64,000 bases of DNA from Luteimonas sp. BLCC-B24 (lineage in GTDB: Bacteria; Pseudomonadota; Gammaproteobacteria; Xanthomonadales; Xanthomonadaceae): NCBI RefSeq assembly GCF_028550595.1, contig NZ_JAQQGN010000002.1:248001-312000 (forward strand). The letters are read 5' to 3'. The notes beneath the pieces were generated by a model. It did no database searches. It was not told where the DNA came from and was given only the letters and a program-made list of their open reading frames with translations. Positions 26,019 to 37,782 of the stretch are shown in pieces. The position numbers and the translations under genes were made by a program. The first letter of the stretch is position 1; each line of letters starts with the position of its first letter.

Positions 26019-26911
26019 CAGGCGGAGAGTCGGGAACCGGGATTCGGGATCCGGAGGCGCTCGCGAGCGCTCGTGCGACCGAATCCCGAATCCCGAATTC
26101 CGGAGCCCGTCGGCCCACCGGGCCGAGCCGCATCGTCTGCCTGACCGAGGAGCCGACCGAGGTGCTGTACGCACTCGGTGAGCAGGACCGCATCGTCGGC
26201 ATCAGCGGCTTCACCGTGCGGCCCCCGCAGGCGCGCAAGGACAAGCCCAAGGTCAGCGCGTTCACCAGTGCGAAGATCGACGAGATCCTGAAGCTCGAAC
26301 CGGATTTCGTCGTCGGCTTCTCCGACATCCAGGCCGACATCGCCGCCGAACTGGTGCGCCGCGGGGTCGAGGTGTGGATCAGCAACCACCGCAGCGTCGA
26401 CGGCATCGTCGACTACGTGCGCCGGCTCGGCGCGCTGGTCGGCTGCGCGGCGCGCGCCGATGCCTATGCCGATGCATTGCGCCGCGGGCTGGACGTGATC
26501 GAGGCGGAGAGTGCGCGTCTTCCCCGGCGCCCACGCGTCTACTTCGAGGAATGGGACGCGCCGATCATCACCGGCATCCGCTGGGTGGCCGAACTGGTGC
26601 GCATCGCCGGCGGCGACGATGTGTTTCCGGAACTGTCGGTCGAGCCGCTGGCGAAGGCGCGGATTCTCGCCGATGGCGACCCGGTGATCGAACGGGCGCC
26701 GGACATCATCCTCGGCTCCTGGTGCGGCAAGAAGTTCCGTCCCGAGCGCGTGGCCGCGCGCCCGGGCTGGGACGCGATTCCGGCCGTGCGCGACGGCGAG
26801 CTGCACGAGATCAAGTCACCGTTGATCCTGCAGCCCGGGCCGGCGGCCCTGACGGACGGCGTGCGGCAGATCGCGGACATCGTGCAGGCCTGGGCGCACC
26901 GTCGTCGCTGA
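26015..26911 (+). CDS. Cobalamin/ferrichrome-binding (BtuF-like) protein, N-terminus made by a repeat
   Basis: 298 residues from GTG at 26015. The periplasmic-binding-protein fold of the BtuF/FepB class starts at about residue 38 ([28 protein letters not shown]) and runs to the end ([23 protein letters not shown]). No signal peptide is seen, so the usual periplasmic location is doubtful. Residues about 6-30 are encoded by an inverted intergenic-type repeat (26030-26103), and no ATG or GTG lies between that repeat and the conserved domain. The start at 26015 is therefore the only plausible initiation codon, coupled to pdxH. No btuC or btuD transporter genes are nearby. The ligand is unproven. 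Confidence 0.8.
   Translation: MTGGESGTGIRDPEALASARATESRIPNSGARRPTGPSRIVCLTEEPTEVLYALGEQDRIVGISGFTVRPPQARKDKPKVSAFTSAKIDEILKLEPDFVVGFSDIQADIAAELVRRGVEVWISNHRSVDGIVDYVRRLGALVGCAARADAYADALRRGLDVIEAESARLPRRPRVYFEEWDAPIITGIRWVAELVRIAGGDDVFPELSVEPLAKARILADGDPVIERAPDIILGSWCGKKFRPERVAARPGWDAIPAVRDGELHEIKSPLILQPGPAALTDGVRQIADIVQAWAHRRR
26030..26103. repeat. Inverted GGGATTCGGGAT-type repeat inside a gene start
   Basis: The left arm near 26030-26053 reads CGGGAACCGGGATTCGGGAT then CCGG. The right arm near 26078-26103 is its imperfect complement (CCGAATCCCGAATCCCGAATTCCGG). A perfect palindrome GCGCTCGCGAGCGC sits in the loop. The GGGATTCGGGATTC wording is a common intergenic repeat in xanthomonads. 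Confidence 0.7.
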
Positions 26912-27010
26912 CCCGGCCGCGGAACGCTGGGTTGCACCGCCGGATCGTGCGCGCGGTCGGGCGGCGGGCCTAGCATGGCGGCCTCTTCCGGCATCCTGGG
27001 TCTTCCGTCC

Positions 27011-27628
27011 ATGCAGCGCATCGCCCTGATCGGCATCACCGGCCGCGCCGGCTCACGTATCGCCGATGAGCTGCTGGCACGCGGTCATCGGGTGACCGGC
27101 ATCGCCCGAGACACCGCCGGCGTTCCGCCCCGCGACGGCCTGACCACCGTTTCGGCCGATGCGACGCGCCGCGAGGCGATCGCGCCGCTGCTGGCGGGAC
27201 ACGATGCCGTCGTCAGTGCCGCCCGCTTCGACGGTGGACCGGACGCCGACACGCTGCTCGCCGCCGTACGTCAGGCCGGCGTGCCGCGCCTGCTGGTCGT
27301 GGGCGGCGCTGGCAGTCTCGAGGTGGCGCCGGGCGTCGCCCTGATCGACACCCCCGGGTTTCCCGACGCCTACAGGGCCGAGGCCGGCGCGGGCCGCGCG
27401 TTCCTCGACGCGCTGCGCGATCGCGACGACGTGAACTGGACGTTCGTGTCGCCCGGCGCAGTGTTCGAACCCGGCGCCCGCACCGGCGCGTTCCGCATCG
27501 GCGGTGATGCGCTCCTGGTCGATGTCGCAGGCAACAGCGCCGTGTCGATGGAGGACTACGCGCTCGCGTTCGTCGACGAGATCGAGCGGCCGCGCCACCC
27601 CCGGGCGCGCTTCAGCGTGGCGTACTGA
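27011..27628 (+). CDS. NAD(P)-binding epimerase/NmrA-like oxidoreductase
   Basis: 205 residues. It starts MQRIALIGITGRAGSRIADELL with the GxxGxxG-type dinucleotide motif of atypical short-chain dehydrogenases. It continues with HRVTGIARD, GHDAVVSAARFDGG and LLVVGGAGSLEV (about 96-107), then WTFVSPGAVFEPGARTGAFR. Such proteins reduce quinones or flavins or sense the NADP pool; the substrate is not readable. ATG at 27011 is chosen over the ORF start at 26975 because the Rossmann strand begins there. It stands alone between the BtuF-like gene and the minus-strand HNH gene. Confidence 0.85.
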   Translation: MQRIALIGITGRAGSRIADELLARGHRVTGIARDTAGVPPRDGLTTVSADATRREAIAPLLAGHDAVVSAARFDGGPDADTLLAAVRQAGVPRLLVVGGAGSLEVAPGVALIDTPGFPDAYRAEAGAGRAFLDALRDRDDVNWTFVSPGAVFEPGARTGAFRIGGDALLVDVAGNSAVSMEDYALAFVDEIERPRHPRARFSVAY

Positions 27629-27708
27629 GTCACGCTGAAACGCGCCGCGCGACGCGACTCGCCGCAACGGCGTCGCGGCGAGCCCGGACAGCGGCCGGCG
27701 CACGTCCG

Positions 27709-28098
27709 TCACACCGCGGCGGGCGGTGGTCGCCAACGCAGCAGGCGGGTGTCCAGCAGCGCGCCGACCACCTCGCGCGCGCGTGCATCGCGGGGTCCCC
27801 GGGCGTCGTGCCCCTTGCCCTTGTCGTGATTACAGCGCGCACAGGCCAGTGCGAGGTTGCGCGGATCGTCCGCATCGTCGCCCACCCGGGCGGTCAGCGC
27901 CGCGGCCGCGCGCCGGCCGAACCAGGCCTGCGGGACGACGTGTTCCAGCGTCGTGTGGCCGAGCGGCTCGCCATCGTCGCGCAACTGCAGCGTGCGGCGG
28001 CAATGCAGGCAGCGGGTGGACCAGATGCCGCCGTCGAGGACGGCGAGGGCATCGGTCAGCGCCGCGAGCCGCAGGCGCCGTCGCAGTGCGGCGCGCAT
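27709..28098 (-). CDS. HNH endonuclease
   Basis: 129 residues. A zinc-type CxxC pair (RCLHCRR, about 29-35) precedes the HNH core TLEHVVPQAWFG (about 50-61) and a second pair in NLALACARCNHDKGKG (about 81-96). The pattern C-x2-C, HV, N and C-x2-C is typical of small stand-alone HNH proteins with McrA-like folds. Nuclease activity is likely; the biological target is unknown. No phage or restriction genes surround it, so it looks like a resident orphan. The start ATG at 28098 fits the helix LRRRLRLAALTDALAVL. Confidence 0.87.
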   Translation of the reverse strand: MRAALRRRLRLAALTDALAVLDGGIWSTRCLHCRRTLQLRDDGEPLGHTTLEHVVPQAWFGRRAAAALTARVGDDADDPRNLALACARCNHDKGKGHDARGPRDARAREVVGALLDTRLLRWRPPPAAV

Positions 28099-28242
28099 CG
28101 CTCAGACCGTGCTCGATTCAGGCCGCAAGGACGACGGCGTGACGCGCGACGCGCGGAGCGCGCGATGTCGATCGACGGCCCGACGCGCTCCGATACCTGC
28201 GTGCACGCCCGCCGGGAGACGCCGCAGCACCCTGCACACGGC

Positions 28243-29436
28243 TCAGGCCTTCAACACGCCCAACTCGTGGCCGATGCGGGTGAAGGCATCGATGGCGCGG
28301 TCCAGATGCGCGCGCGTGTGTGCGGCGCTGATCTGGGTGCGGATGCGCGCCTGGTCCTTGGGCACCACCGGGAAGAAGAATCCGATCGCGTAGATGCCTT
28401 CCTCGAGCAGGCGCTGCGCGAAGCGCTGTGCCAGCTTGGCGTCGTAGAGCATCACCGGGCTGATCGGGTGCACGCCGGGGCGCAGGTCGAAGCCGGCGGC
28501 GGTCATCTTTTCGCGGAAGTAGCGCGTGTTCTCGACCAGTTGCGTGCGCAGGTCGCCGGCCGCGTCGAGCATCTCGAAGGCCTTGATACCGGCGGCCACC
28601 ACGTGCGGCGGCAGCGAGTTCGAGAACAGGTAGGGGCGCGAACGCTGGCGCAGCAGCTCGATGATCTCGGCCTTCGCGGTGGTGAAGCCGCCGAGCGCAC
28701 CGCCCATCGCCTTGCCCAGCGTGCCGGTGACGATGTCGATCTTCTCGAGCACGCCCTTCACTTCCGCCGAGCCGCGGCCGCTGGCGCCGAGGAAGCCGGT
28801 CGCGTGGCATTCGTCGATGTGCACCAGCGCGTCGTACTTCGCCGCGAGTGTGGTGATCTCGTCGAGCGGCGCGATGAAGCCGTCCATCGAGAACACGCCG
28901 TCGGTGGTGATCAGGATCGTCTGCGCGCCGTCGGCGCGCGCCTGCTTCAGCTGCGCCTCGAGGTCCGCCATGTCGCAGTTCGCGTAGCGGTAACGCTTGG
29001 CCTTGCACAGCCGCACGCCGTCGATGATCGAGGCGTGGTTGAGCGCATCGCTGATGACCGCGTCGTGCTCCCCGAGCAGCGGCTCGAACAGGCCCCCGTT
29101 GGCGTCGAAACACGCGGCGTAGAGGATGGTGTCCTCCTTGCCGAAGAAGTCCGCGATCGTCTTCTCGAGCTGTTTGTGCAGGTCCTGCGTGCCGCAGATG
29201 AAGCGCACCGAGGCCATGCCGAAGCCGTGCGTATCGAGTGCGTCCTTGGCGGCCGCGATGATGTCCGGATGGTCGGCCAGGCCGAGGTAGTTGTTGGCGC
29301 AGAAGTTCAGCACCGTGCGGCCGTCGTCCAGCGTGATTTCGGCCGACTGCGGGCCGGTGATCACGCGCTCGGCCTTGAACAGCCCGGCGTCGCGGATCTC
29401 GTCGAGGGTGTCGGCGTAGCGCTGGGTCAGGGACAT
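28243..29436 (-). CDS. kbl: Glycine C-acetyltransferase (2-amino-3-ketobutyrate CoA ligase)
   Basis: 397 residues, normal length. Start [26 protein letters not shown]. Alpha-oxoamine synthase features: [14 protein letters not shown] (about 45-58), [14 protein letters not shown] (about 76-89), [17 protein letters not shown] (about 205-221) and the PLP-lysine motif [15 protein letters not shown]. It cleaves 2-amino-3-ketobutyrate with CoA into glycine and acetyl-CoA, second step of threonine breakdown after Tdh. ATG at 29436 gives the family start; upstream codons are not conserved in look. It lies downstream of tdh on the same strand but with a metallopeptidase gene between them. Confidence 0.96.
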   Translation of the reverse strand: MSLTQRYADTLDEIRDAGLFKAERVITGPQSAEITLDDGRTVLNFCANNYLGLADHPDIIAAAKDALDTHGFGMASVRFICGTQDLHKQLEKTIADFFGKEDTILYAACFDANGGLFEPLLGEHDAVISDALNHASIIDGVRLCKAKRYRYANCDMADLEAQLKQARADGAQTILITTDGVFSMDGFIAPLDEITTLAAKYDALVHIDECHATGFLGASGRGSAEVKGVLEKIDIVTGTLGKAMGGALGGFTTAKAEIIELLRQRSRPYLFSNSLPPHVVAAGIKAFEMLDAAGDLRTQLVENTRYFREKMTAAGFDLRPGVHPISPVMLYDAKLAQRFAQRLLEEGIYAIGFFFPVVPKDQARIRTQISAAHTRAHLDRAIDAFTRIGHELGVLKA

Positions 29437-29468
29437 GCGGAGCGATCCAAGAAGACGGGCCGTGCAGT

Positions 29469-30488
29469 TTACTCGGCCGGGTCGGTGGCGGCTGTGGAGC
29501 GCGCCTCGCACCAGGTTTCCCATGCGGTCTGCAGCGCGCCGATATCCGTCGGCAGTCCGTGTTGCGCGCCGCGGGTCGCCAACCAGTCGGTGAAGTCGAC
29601 ACCACCGGCCGCAGCGGCACTGATCGTGCTCAGGATGTACCGTTCCGGACTGGTGTCGATCAGGAACTCCGCGAACAGAAGCGATTGCGAATAAAACATG
29701 CTGACGGGGCCCGCATCAGCGCCGCGCATCGTCATCACCTGCACGCCCGAGGCCGTCTGTGCGCCGCCTTGCGCCTGCATCAATGCGCGCTGCTGCACGG
29801 TGACGGGGTGTGCCATGGTCAGAAACTCGGCGAGCGGACGAATCGCTGGCGACGATTGGCGCCAGGCTTCGAAGAAACGACGTTCGCGCGCCGCACGACC
29901 CGCGCTGTCTTCCATCAGGACGGCCGAGGCTTCGTCCAGCCAGTCGGGAGCCGGTGTTCCGTAGGCGTCCGCGGAGGGTGATGCCTCGGGCCAGAATGCG
30001 GCGTGGTACTGCGCGTGGCCGAGCTCGTGGCGAAGCATATCGACGTGCTGGGCTCCGATCTGAGACAGGGTGCGTTCGATCTGTGCGGCATCGGCCTCGG
30101 GCATGGCACGTCGCATGACGGTTTCGAACTGCGCGCGCTTGTCCGCCGGCGACAGCCAACTCTGGGCGAATCCCAAGCCGTGGGTCCGTGCGAATCGGTG
30201 GGCGTCGTCGCCGCTGAAGGTCGCGCTCAGGACCAACAGGCCGGGCGGGAGGCGTCGGCCGAAAATCTGACCGAACTGGACGGCAGCGGCATCCAGCGCC
30301 GTTGCCGCCAGTCGGGCGTCGTCTTGCGTGTCGGCGTAGGCAAGTCCATGTGCGGTGGGCAGGCAGACCGCGGCAGGCGGCTCGGCCACGTCGGGACACG
30401 TGGCGGCGTCGGCCGCAAACGCGGAGGAGATCGCGGCCGCGAGGCCCGCAATCACGACACCACGAAAAAACGCATATCCGTTGCGCAT
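29469..30488 (-). CDS. Secreted HExxH metallopeptidase, unassigned family
   Basis: 339 residues with a signal peptide (about 1-28, [18 protein letters not shown]). A zinc motif HELGH lies in [18 protein letters not shown] (about 151-170), and about 28 residues later [12 protein letters not shown] offers a glutamate third ligand, the gluzincin pattern. Cysteines at about 31, 42 and 327 could bond in the periplasm. The family is not one I can name; it resembles peptidase-MA-like proteins. The gene sits between tdh and kbl on the same strand, 33 bases from kbl, and its base composition is less GC-rich than its neighbours, hinting at later insertion. Confidence 0.75.
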   Translation of the reverse strand: MRNGYAFFRGVVIAGLAAAISSAFAADAATCPDVAEPPAAVCLPTAHGLAYADTQDDARLAATALDAAAVQFGQIFGRRLPPGLLVLSATFSGDDAHRFARTHGLGFAQSWLSPADKRAQFETVMRRAMPEADAAQIERTLSQIGAQHVDMLRHELGHAQYHAAFWPEASPSADAYGTPAPDWLDEASAVLMEDSAGRAARERRFFEAWRQSSPAIRPLAEFLTMAHPVTVQQRALMQAQGGAQTASGVQVMTMRGADAGPVSMFYSQSLLFAEFLIDTSPERYILSTISAAAAGGVDFTDWLATRGAQHGLPTDIGALQTAWETWCEARSTAATDPAE

Positions 30489-30608
30489 GCACCACCTCCT
30501 GTGGAAATCAGAAGGGTGAATCTACGCCGCGTGGCAGGTCCTCGCACGTGCCACTTGTCATGCGGACGCGTGAGCGCGTCGGCGGCGATGCCGCAACGCG
30601 CCTGTTGC

Positions 30609-31631
30609 TCAACGCCAGTCCAGCACCACCTTGCCCGACTTGCCCGATTCCATCAGGTCGAAGCCCTTCTGGAATTCGTCGGCCGGCAGCTGGTGGCTGA
30701 GCACCTTGCCGAGCGGAAAGCCCGACAGCACGAGCTGGGTCATCTTGTACCAGGTCTCGTACATCCGCCGGCCGTAGATGCCCTGCACGGTGAGGCCCTT
30801 GAAGATGATGCGGTCCCAGTCGATGCCGGCGCCCTTGGGCAGGATGCCGAGCAGCGCGACCTTGCCGCCGTGGTACATGCAGTCGAGCATGTCATTGAAC
30901 GCATGCGGATTGCCGCTCATTTCCAGGCCCACGTCGAAGCCCTCCATGTGCAGGTCCTTCATGACGTCCTTGAGCGAGGTGTTCGACACGTTGACCACCC
31001 GCGTGGCGCCCATGTCGGCGGCGAGCTTGAGGCGGAAATCGTTGACGTCGGTGACCACCACGTTGCGCGCGCCGATGTGCTTGCAGATGCCAGCGGCCAT
31101 CACGCCGATCGGGCCGGCGCCGGTGATCAGCACGTCCTCGCCGACCACGTCGAACTCCAGCGCGCAGTGCGCGGCGTTGCCGTAGGGGTCGAAGAACGCG
31201 GCCAGCTCGCTCGGGATCTGGTCGGGGATCGGCCACAGGTTGGTTGCCGGCATCACCACGTACTCGGCGAACGCGCCGTCGCGGGTGACGCCGATGCCGA
31301 CCGTGTTCGGGCACAGGTGCGGCTTGCCGGCGCGGCAGTTGCGGCAGTGGCCGCACACCAGATGGCCTTCGGCCGAGACGCGCTGGCCGATCTCGTAGCC
31401 GGTGACCGCCGAGCCCAGCTCGACGATGCGGCCGACGAACTCGTGACCGATGACCAGGCCCGGCGTGATCGTGCGCTGGCTCCACTCGTCCCAGAGGTAG
31501 ATGTGCAGGTCGGTCCCGCAGATCGCGGCTTTCTCGACGCGGATCAGCACGTCGTTCGGGCCCGGCGTCGGCACCGGCACCTCGGCCATCCAGATGCCTT
31601 TGGTCGCGTCGCGCTTGACCAGCGCCTTCAT
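30609..31631 (-). CDS. tdh: L-threonine 3-dehydrogenase
   Basis: 340 residues from ATG at 31631 ([21 protein letters not shown]), the usual start and length. An in-frame ATG at 31643 would add four residues, but it has no spaced ribosome-binding site, whereas GAGATGG lies eight bases before 31631. Zinc and substrate motifs: [16 protein letters not shown] (catalytic zinc Cys), GHEFVG, four structural-zinc cysteines in [15 protein letters not shown], and NAD-binding [13 protein letters not shown]. The enzyme oxidises threonine to 2-amino-3-ketobutyrate, the substrate of Kbl encoded further downstream. Confidence 0.97.
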   Translation of the reverse strand: MKALVKRDATKGIWMAEVPVPTPGPNDVLIRVEKAAICGTDLHIYLWDEWSQRTITPGLVIGHEFVGRIVELGSAVTGYEIGQRVSAEGHLVCGHCRNCRAGKPHLCPNTVGIGVTRDGAFAEYVVMPATNLWPIPDQIPSELAAFFDPYGNAAHCALEFDVVGEDVLITGAGPIGVMAAGICKHIGARNVVVTDVNDFRLKLAADMGATRVVNVSNTSLKDVMKDLHMEGFDVGLEMSGNPHAFNDMLDCMYHGGKVALLGILPKGAGIDWDRIIFKGLTVQGIYGRRMYETWYKMTQLVLSGFPLGKVLSHQLPADEFQKGFDLMESGKSGKVVLDWR

Positions 31632-31783
31632 TGTCTGGGCCATCTCGGGTGTGCCTGTGGTGGGCGAAAAGAGCCGGCGATTATACGACGCGGCATCCCG
31701 GCGCCCTGCTGCGCTGCGGCGCGGCAAGCCGGCGTTTCGCTGCGGTTAGACTTGGCGCCCCCTCCCGATCGAACAGGACCACC

Positions 31784-33949
<2,166 letters not shown>

Positions 33950-34072
33950 CCATCCCGTACCCGTCGGAGTGCGGTGGCGTGCGTCCGGGTGTCCGGAACC
34001 CACCATCGCGCGAACGCGCTCCGACGAAGACGTTCATCTAGACTGTCGAGCCCGTCGCAAGGAACCCGTCCG

Positions 34073-34717
34073 ATGAGAATCCTGCTCGCCCGCCACGGCG
34101 AAACGCCGTGGAATGCCGAAGGCCGGTACCAGGGGCAGGAGGACATCGCATTGTCGGAGGTGGGTGAGCGTCAGGCGACCCTGCTCGGCCAGCGCCTGGC
34201 CGATGTGCGCATCGACCGCGCGGTCGCCTCGCCGCTGTCACGCGCCGACCGCACCGCGCGGCTCGCACTCGGCGCCACGCGCGAATCGATGCTGCGTACC
34301 GATGCGGGCCTGGCCGAGATCGCCCACGGCACCTGGGAAGGCCTGCTGGCCAGCGAGATCCGCGAACGCGATTCCGAGCGCCTGGCCGCGTGGCGCGATG
34401 CGCCCGATACCGTGCAGATGCCCGGCGGCGAATCGCTGCAGCAGGTCTTCGATCGCGCTTGGCCGGCGTTCGTCACCGCCGTCGACGGGCTGGGCCCGGA
34501 CGACACCGCGCTGATCGTCGCCCACGACGCGGTCAACCGCGTGATCCTGTGCCGAATCCTCGGCATTCCGTTCTCGAAGCTCTGGACCTTCCGCCAGGCG
34601 CCGACCACGTTGAACCTGCTCGAAGGCACGGATGCGGATCGTCTGGATGTCGTGCGCCTCAACGATTGCGCGCACCACACGGCGTTCTTCGGCGAGGCGG
34701 TGCATCGGGCGCTGTAG
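34073..34717 (+). CDS. Histidine phosphatase superfamily protein (phosphoglycerate-mutase-like)
   Basis: 214 residues. The catalytic RHG motif is at the N-terminus (MRILLARHGETPWNAEGRYQG). Other features are SPLSRADRTARLALG, LAEIAHGTWEGLLASEI with the acidic general acid, and VAHDAVNRVILCRILG, where the second conserved His is His in AHD. Members dephosphorylate small phosphomonoesters or act as cofactor-dependent mutases; the C-terminal half resembles CobC/GpmB-type phosphatases. The substrate is unclear. ATG at 34073 is followed by the conserved strand, so the longer frame from 33974 is rejected. Confidence 0.88.
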   Translation: MRILLARHGETPWNAEGRYQGQEDIALSEVGERQATLLGQRLADVRIDRAVASPLSRADRTARLALGATRESMLRTDAGLAEIAHGTWEGLLASEIRERDSERLAAWRDAPDTVQMPGGESLQQVFDRAWPAFVTAVDGLGPDDTALIVAHDAVNRVILCRILGIPFSKLWTFRQAPTTLNLLEGTDADRLDVVRLNDCAHHTAFFGEAVHRAL

Positions 34718-34737
34718 TTCACCCGGGGAGATGAGGG

Positions 34738-35364
34738 GTGATCACCTGGCGAACCATGTGGTTCGGTTCGGAAACGCCTCGGCGACGGCAGGTGATCGTC
34801 ACCGTGTCGGTACTTTTGCTTGCGGCATTGATGTGTCTAGGTCTCTTCGTCGACTTCATTCCGGCCGAGTGGCTTCGTCATCGTGGTCGCATCAAACACA
34901 TGTTCGGATTCATCGGTTTGTGTCTGACGATCCTGCTCTACGGGGCCTTCATCATCCGCGGACACATGGCGCGGCAATCCTTTCGCGAGAACTTGAAACT
35001 CTGGGCTGTATTTCCGTTCGCGCCTTTTTTTCTGGGATGGGTCTGCTGGCTGGTCCTGGCAAAGGCGCTGCCGTGGTCGTTCACCCGGTTCTTCGGAGAC
35101 GATCGATCGATTCAGGCCACGATGTGGACCGCGCACACGTCCTCGCGCCGAAGCTGCGATTACCGGCTCACCGGCGGTCCTTTCGCGGACACGATGCCCG
35201 CCTATCTCTGTGTGGGTTCTCGCGTCTATAACGCATATCCCGATCGTGAGGTTCAGGTGCGGCTGATCGGAAAAGCGAGCCCCCTTGGGTTCGCGGTGGT
35301 CTCGGGTTTTGTCGGCCCATCTTTACAGGAATCCACCCACGCCAATGAATCCGCCCGTGAATGA
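34738..35364 (+). CDS. Low-GC three-helix membrane protein, orphan
   Basis: 208 residues from GTG at 34738 with a good GGGGAG site at about 34724-34729. Hydrophobic segments at about 20-39, 55-73 and 90-108 are followed by a soluble C-terminal 100 residues with two cysteines (SSRRSCDYRL and PAYLCVG). Codon use is much less GC-biased than the flanking genes, with many A/T-ending codons. The gene wedges between a phosphatase gene and folC, overlapping folC by 20 bases. I recognise no family. Composition and isolated placement suggest acquisition by transfer. Confidence 0.7.
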   Translation: MITWRTMWFGSETPRRRQVIVTVSVLLLAALMCLGLFVDFIPAEWLRHRGRIKHMFGFIGLCLTILLYGAFIIRGHMARQSFRENLKLWAVFPFAPFFLGWVCWLVLAKALPWSFTRFFGDDRSIQATMWTAHTSSRRSCDYRLTGGPFADTMPAYLCVGSRVYNAYPDREVQVRLIGKASPLGFAVVSGFVGPSLQESTHANESARE

Positions 35365-36628
35365 GCTAGCGAACTGGCTCGCGCGCATCGAAGCGCGCCA
35401 TCCCACCGAAATCGAGATGGGCCTGGAGCGCGTCGGCGCGGTCTACGCACGCATGGACTGCGGGCGCCCGGCCGCGCAGGTGGTCACGATCGGCGGCACC
35501 AACGGCAAGGGCTCGACGGTGGCCTTCGTCGAGGCCATCGCGCGCGCCGCGGGCTGGCGCGTCGGCGCCTACACCTCGCCGCATCTGCTGGCCTACAACG
35601 AGCGGGTGCGCATCGACGGCGCGGATGTCGACGATGCGGCGCTGGTCGAGGCCTTCGAAGCCGTCGAGGCCGCGCGCGGCGACACGCCGCTGACGTATTT
35701 CGAGACCGGCACGCTGGCCGCGCTGTGGTTGTTCGCGCGCGCCGGGCTGGATCTGGCGATCCTCGAAGTCGGGCTCGGCGGCCGGCTCGATGCGGTGAAC
35801 ATCGTCGATCCCGACGTCGCGGTGATCACGACCGTCGATCTCGACCATCAGGACTGGCTGGGTCACGACATCGAGACGATCGGCTTCGAGAAGGCCGGCA
35901 TCGCCCGCCCGTGGAAGCCCCTGGTGCTCGGCGATACCGACCCGCCGGCCAGTGTGCTGCAGCACGCCTACCGCATCGGCGCGGTCGCGGTGCGCGGCGG
36001 CAGCGATTTTCTCTATGCGCCGTCGGACGACGGGCGCTGGACCTGGCGCGAAGTCGGCTACGAAGTCGAACTGCCGCTGCCCGCGCTCGCCGCACCGGTG
36101 CAACTGCGCAATGCGGCCGTCGCGGTCGCGGCGGTGCGCGCGCTGGATGTGGCCGGCGATCGCGCGGTCGACGCGGCCGCGCTCGCGGCCGGCATCGCCG
36201 GCGCGCGGGTGGCGGGGCGTCTGCAGCGCCACGTGCAGGACGGTATCGAGATCGTCGTCGACGTCGCCCACAACCCGCAGGCGGCGCGCGCGCTGGCCGA
36301 GTGGCTGGCGACGGCGACCGTGCCCGGACGCACCCATGCGGTCTACGCCGCACTCGCCGACAAGGACGCCGCCGGCGTGGTCGCGCCGCTGGCGGCCCAC
36401 ATCGGCACCTGGCACCTGGCGGGGCTCGGCGTCAGCCGCGGCCAGGACGTCGAGGCGTTCGCGGCCCGTCTCGCCGGTACGGCGGCCGGCGAGGGCAGGC
36501 GCCACCTCGATGTCACCGCCGCGCTCGATGCCGCGCGCGCCGACGCCGGGCCGGGCGACCGCATCCTGGTGTTCGGCTCCTTCCACACCGCGGCGGCCGC
36601 ACTGTCGGCACTGCAGGGCGGACGTTAA
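35345..36628 (+). CDS. folC: Bifunctional folylpolyglutamate/dihydrofolate synthase
   Basis: 427 residues. P-loop TIGGTNGKGSTVAF with Lys55, followed by GAYTSPHLLAYNERVRI (about 72-88), LEVGLGGRLDAVNIV (about 140-154), ITTVDLDHQDWLG, and the C-terminal ligase-domain VVDVAHNPQAARAL. It adds glutamate to dihydropteroate and to folates in the cytoplasm. ATG at 35345 lies 20 bases inside the end of the upstream membrane gene. The gene begins a folC-SPOR-purF block as in many gammaproteobacteria. Confidence 0.96.
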   Translation: MNPPVNELANWLARIEARHPTEIEMGLERVGAVYARMDCGRPAAQVVTIGGTNGKGSTVAFVEAIARAAGWRVGAYTSPHLLAYNERVRIDGADVDDAALVEAFEAVEAARGDTPLTYFETGTLAALWLFARAGLDLAILEVGLGGRLDAVNIVDPDVAVITTVDLDHQDWLGHDIETIGFEKAGIARPWKPLVLGDTDPPASVLQHAYRIGAVAVRGGSDFLYAPSDDGRWTWREVGYEVELPLPALAAPVQLRNAAVAVAAVRALDVAGDRAVDAAALAAGIAGARVAGRLQRHVQDGIEIVVDVAHNPQAARALAEWLATATVPGRTHAVYAALADKDAAGVVAPLAAHIGTWHLAGLGVSRGQDVEAFAARLAGTAAGEGRRHLDVTAALDAARADAGPGDRILVFGSFHTAAAALSALQGGR

Positions 36629-36650
36629 GAAGCGCGCCCGCGGCCACGCG

Positions 36651-36656
36651 TATAAT
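36651..36656 (+). promoter_or_regulatory. Candidate -10 element before the SPOR gene
   Basis: A perfect TATAAT stands out in very GC-rich surroundings, 29 bases before the SPOR-protein start codon. No good -35 is visible 16-18 bases upstream, so this is a partial promoter call. Confidence 0.4.
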
Positions 36657-36684
36657 CCGCGCGGTTCCCTCGCCCGGCCCCTGC

Positions 36685-37701
36685 ATGACGCCTGGACTGA
36701 AACAGCGCCTGATCGGCGCCGCGGTGCTCATCGCGCTCGCGGTGATCTTCCTCCCGATGCTGGTCAAGGGCCCCGCGCCCGAAAGCGGCCTGCCCGACAT
36801 GCCCCTGCGCGTGCCGGATGCCCCGGGCGGTGATTACAAAACGGTCGATCTGCCGCTGATCGCGCCTGCGCCCGCGCCCGCCGGCGGCGTGCTGGGAGGG
36901 CCGCTGTCCGAAACCCGCGACGTGCCCACCCAGGCGCCGCAACAGGGCGAGGGCGACGCGCTGCCGACCGTCGATGCCGGTGTGACATCCGAACCGCTGC
37001 CGCCGACCACCGCCGGGGGCGGCTACGCGGTGCACTACGCTGCCTTCGCGACCCAGGCCGATGCCGAGGCCATCCTGCGCCAGCTCGGCCAGTCGGGCCT
37101 GAGCGGCTACCGCGAGGCGTTCACGCTCAACGGCAAGCCGGCGCAGCGCGTACGCCTGGGGCCGTATGCCAGCCGCGCCGAAGCGGAGATCGTGCGTGTG
37201 CGCGCTGCCCAGGTGCGCGACGACGTCACCCCGCGTGTGGTCGCACTGGACGCCGCCACGCCCTCGGCCTCGCCGACGCCGGCCTCCACGGCGGCCCCGG
37301 CACCGGCGACGCCGGCGGTGACGTCGACGCCACTGCCGGCTGAGCCGCCGCGGCAGCAGGCACCTGCGCCGGCCCCGACCCCGGCGCCGGCGCCGACGCC
37401 CGCAGCGCCTGCTGCTGCAACGCCAACGCCCGCGCCCGCGCCCGCACCTGCGGCCGCCACGGCCGATGTCGGCTTCGTCGTCCAGGTCGGTGCGTTCAGC
37501 ACTGCCGCCGATGCCAATGCGATGCGCGACCGCCTGCGCAGCGCCGGGATCACCGCCTTCACCGACAGCGTGGACACCGACAAGGGCCGGCTCACCCGGG
37601 TCAAGGCCGGGCCGGTCAGCGGTCGCAGCGAGGCCGAGCAGCTGAAAACCCGCGTGCGCAGCGCCGTCGGCGTCGACGGCCTGATCCGCGCCCATCCCTG
37701 A
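36685..37701 (+). CDS. Inner-membrane protein with two SPOR domains (DedD-like)
   Basis: 338 residues. A short cytoplasmic start and one membrane helix (about 9-27, IGAAVLIALAVIFLPMLV) are followed by a Pro-rich linker. A first SPOR domain lies at about 112-185 (YAVHYAAFATQADAEAILRQL...RVRLGPYASRAEAEI). A long Pro/Ala/Thr linker with many PAPA repeats runs about 190-258. A second SPOR domain lies at about 260-335 (VGFVVQVGAFSTAADANAMRDRL). SPOR domains bind denuded peptidoglycan at division septa, so this is a cell-division accessory protein. Two SPOR copies in one chain are unusual for DedD, which has one. cvpA does not follow, as it does in many relatives. Confidence 0.9.
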   Translation: MTPGLKQRLIGAAVLIALAVIFLPMLVKGPAPESGLPDMPLRVPDAPGGDYKTVDLPLIAPAPAPAGGVLGGPLSETRDVPTQAPQQGEGDALPTVDAGVTSEPLPPTTAGGGYAVHYAAFATQADAEAILRQLGQSGLSGYREAFTLNGKPAQRVRLGPYASRAEAEIVRVRAAQVRDDVTPRVVALDAATPSASPTPASTAAPAPATPAVTSTPLPAEPPRQQAPAPAPTPAPAPTPAAPAAATPTPAPAPAPAAATADVGFVVQVGAFSTAADANAMRDRLRSAGITAFTDSVDTDKGRLTRVKAGPVSGRSEAEQLKTRVRSAVGVDGLIRAHP

Positions 37702-37782
37702 CCGTCCTCGCGCCGGCCATCGCGCCTATTTCCCTCGTCCCCGGCGCGGCATCCGCGCCTCAAGCAGAACTGGATATCGAAC

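Noticed and set aside
27808..29694. Long plus-strand open frame opposite kbl and the metallopeptidase gene
   Set aside because: Composition is that of antisense to kbl; no motif, no ribosome-binding site. kbl on the other strand is certain.
37260..37460. GC-rich short repeats suggesting a tandem-repeat locus
   Set aside because: They simply encode the Pro/Ala linker between the two SPOR domains.
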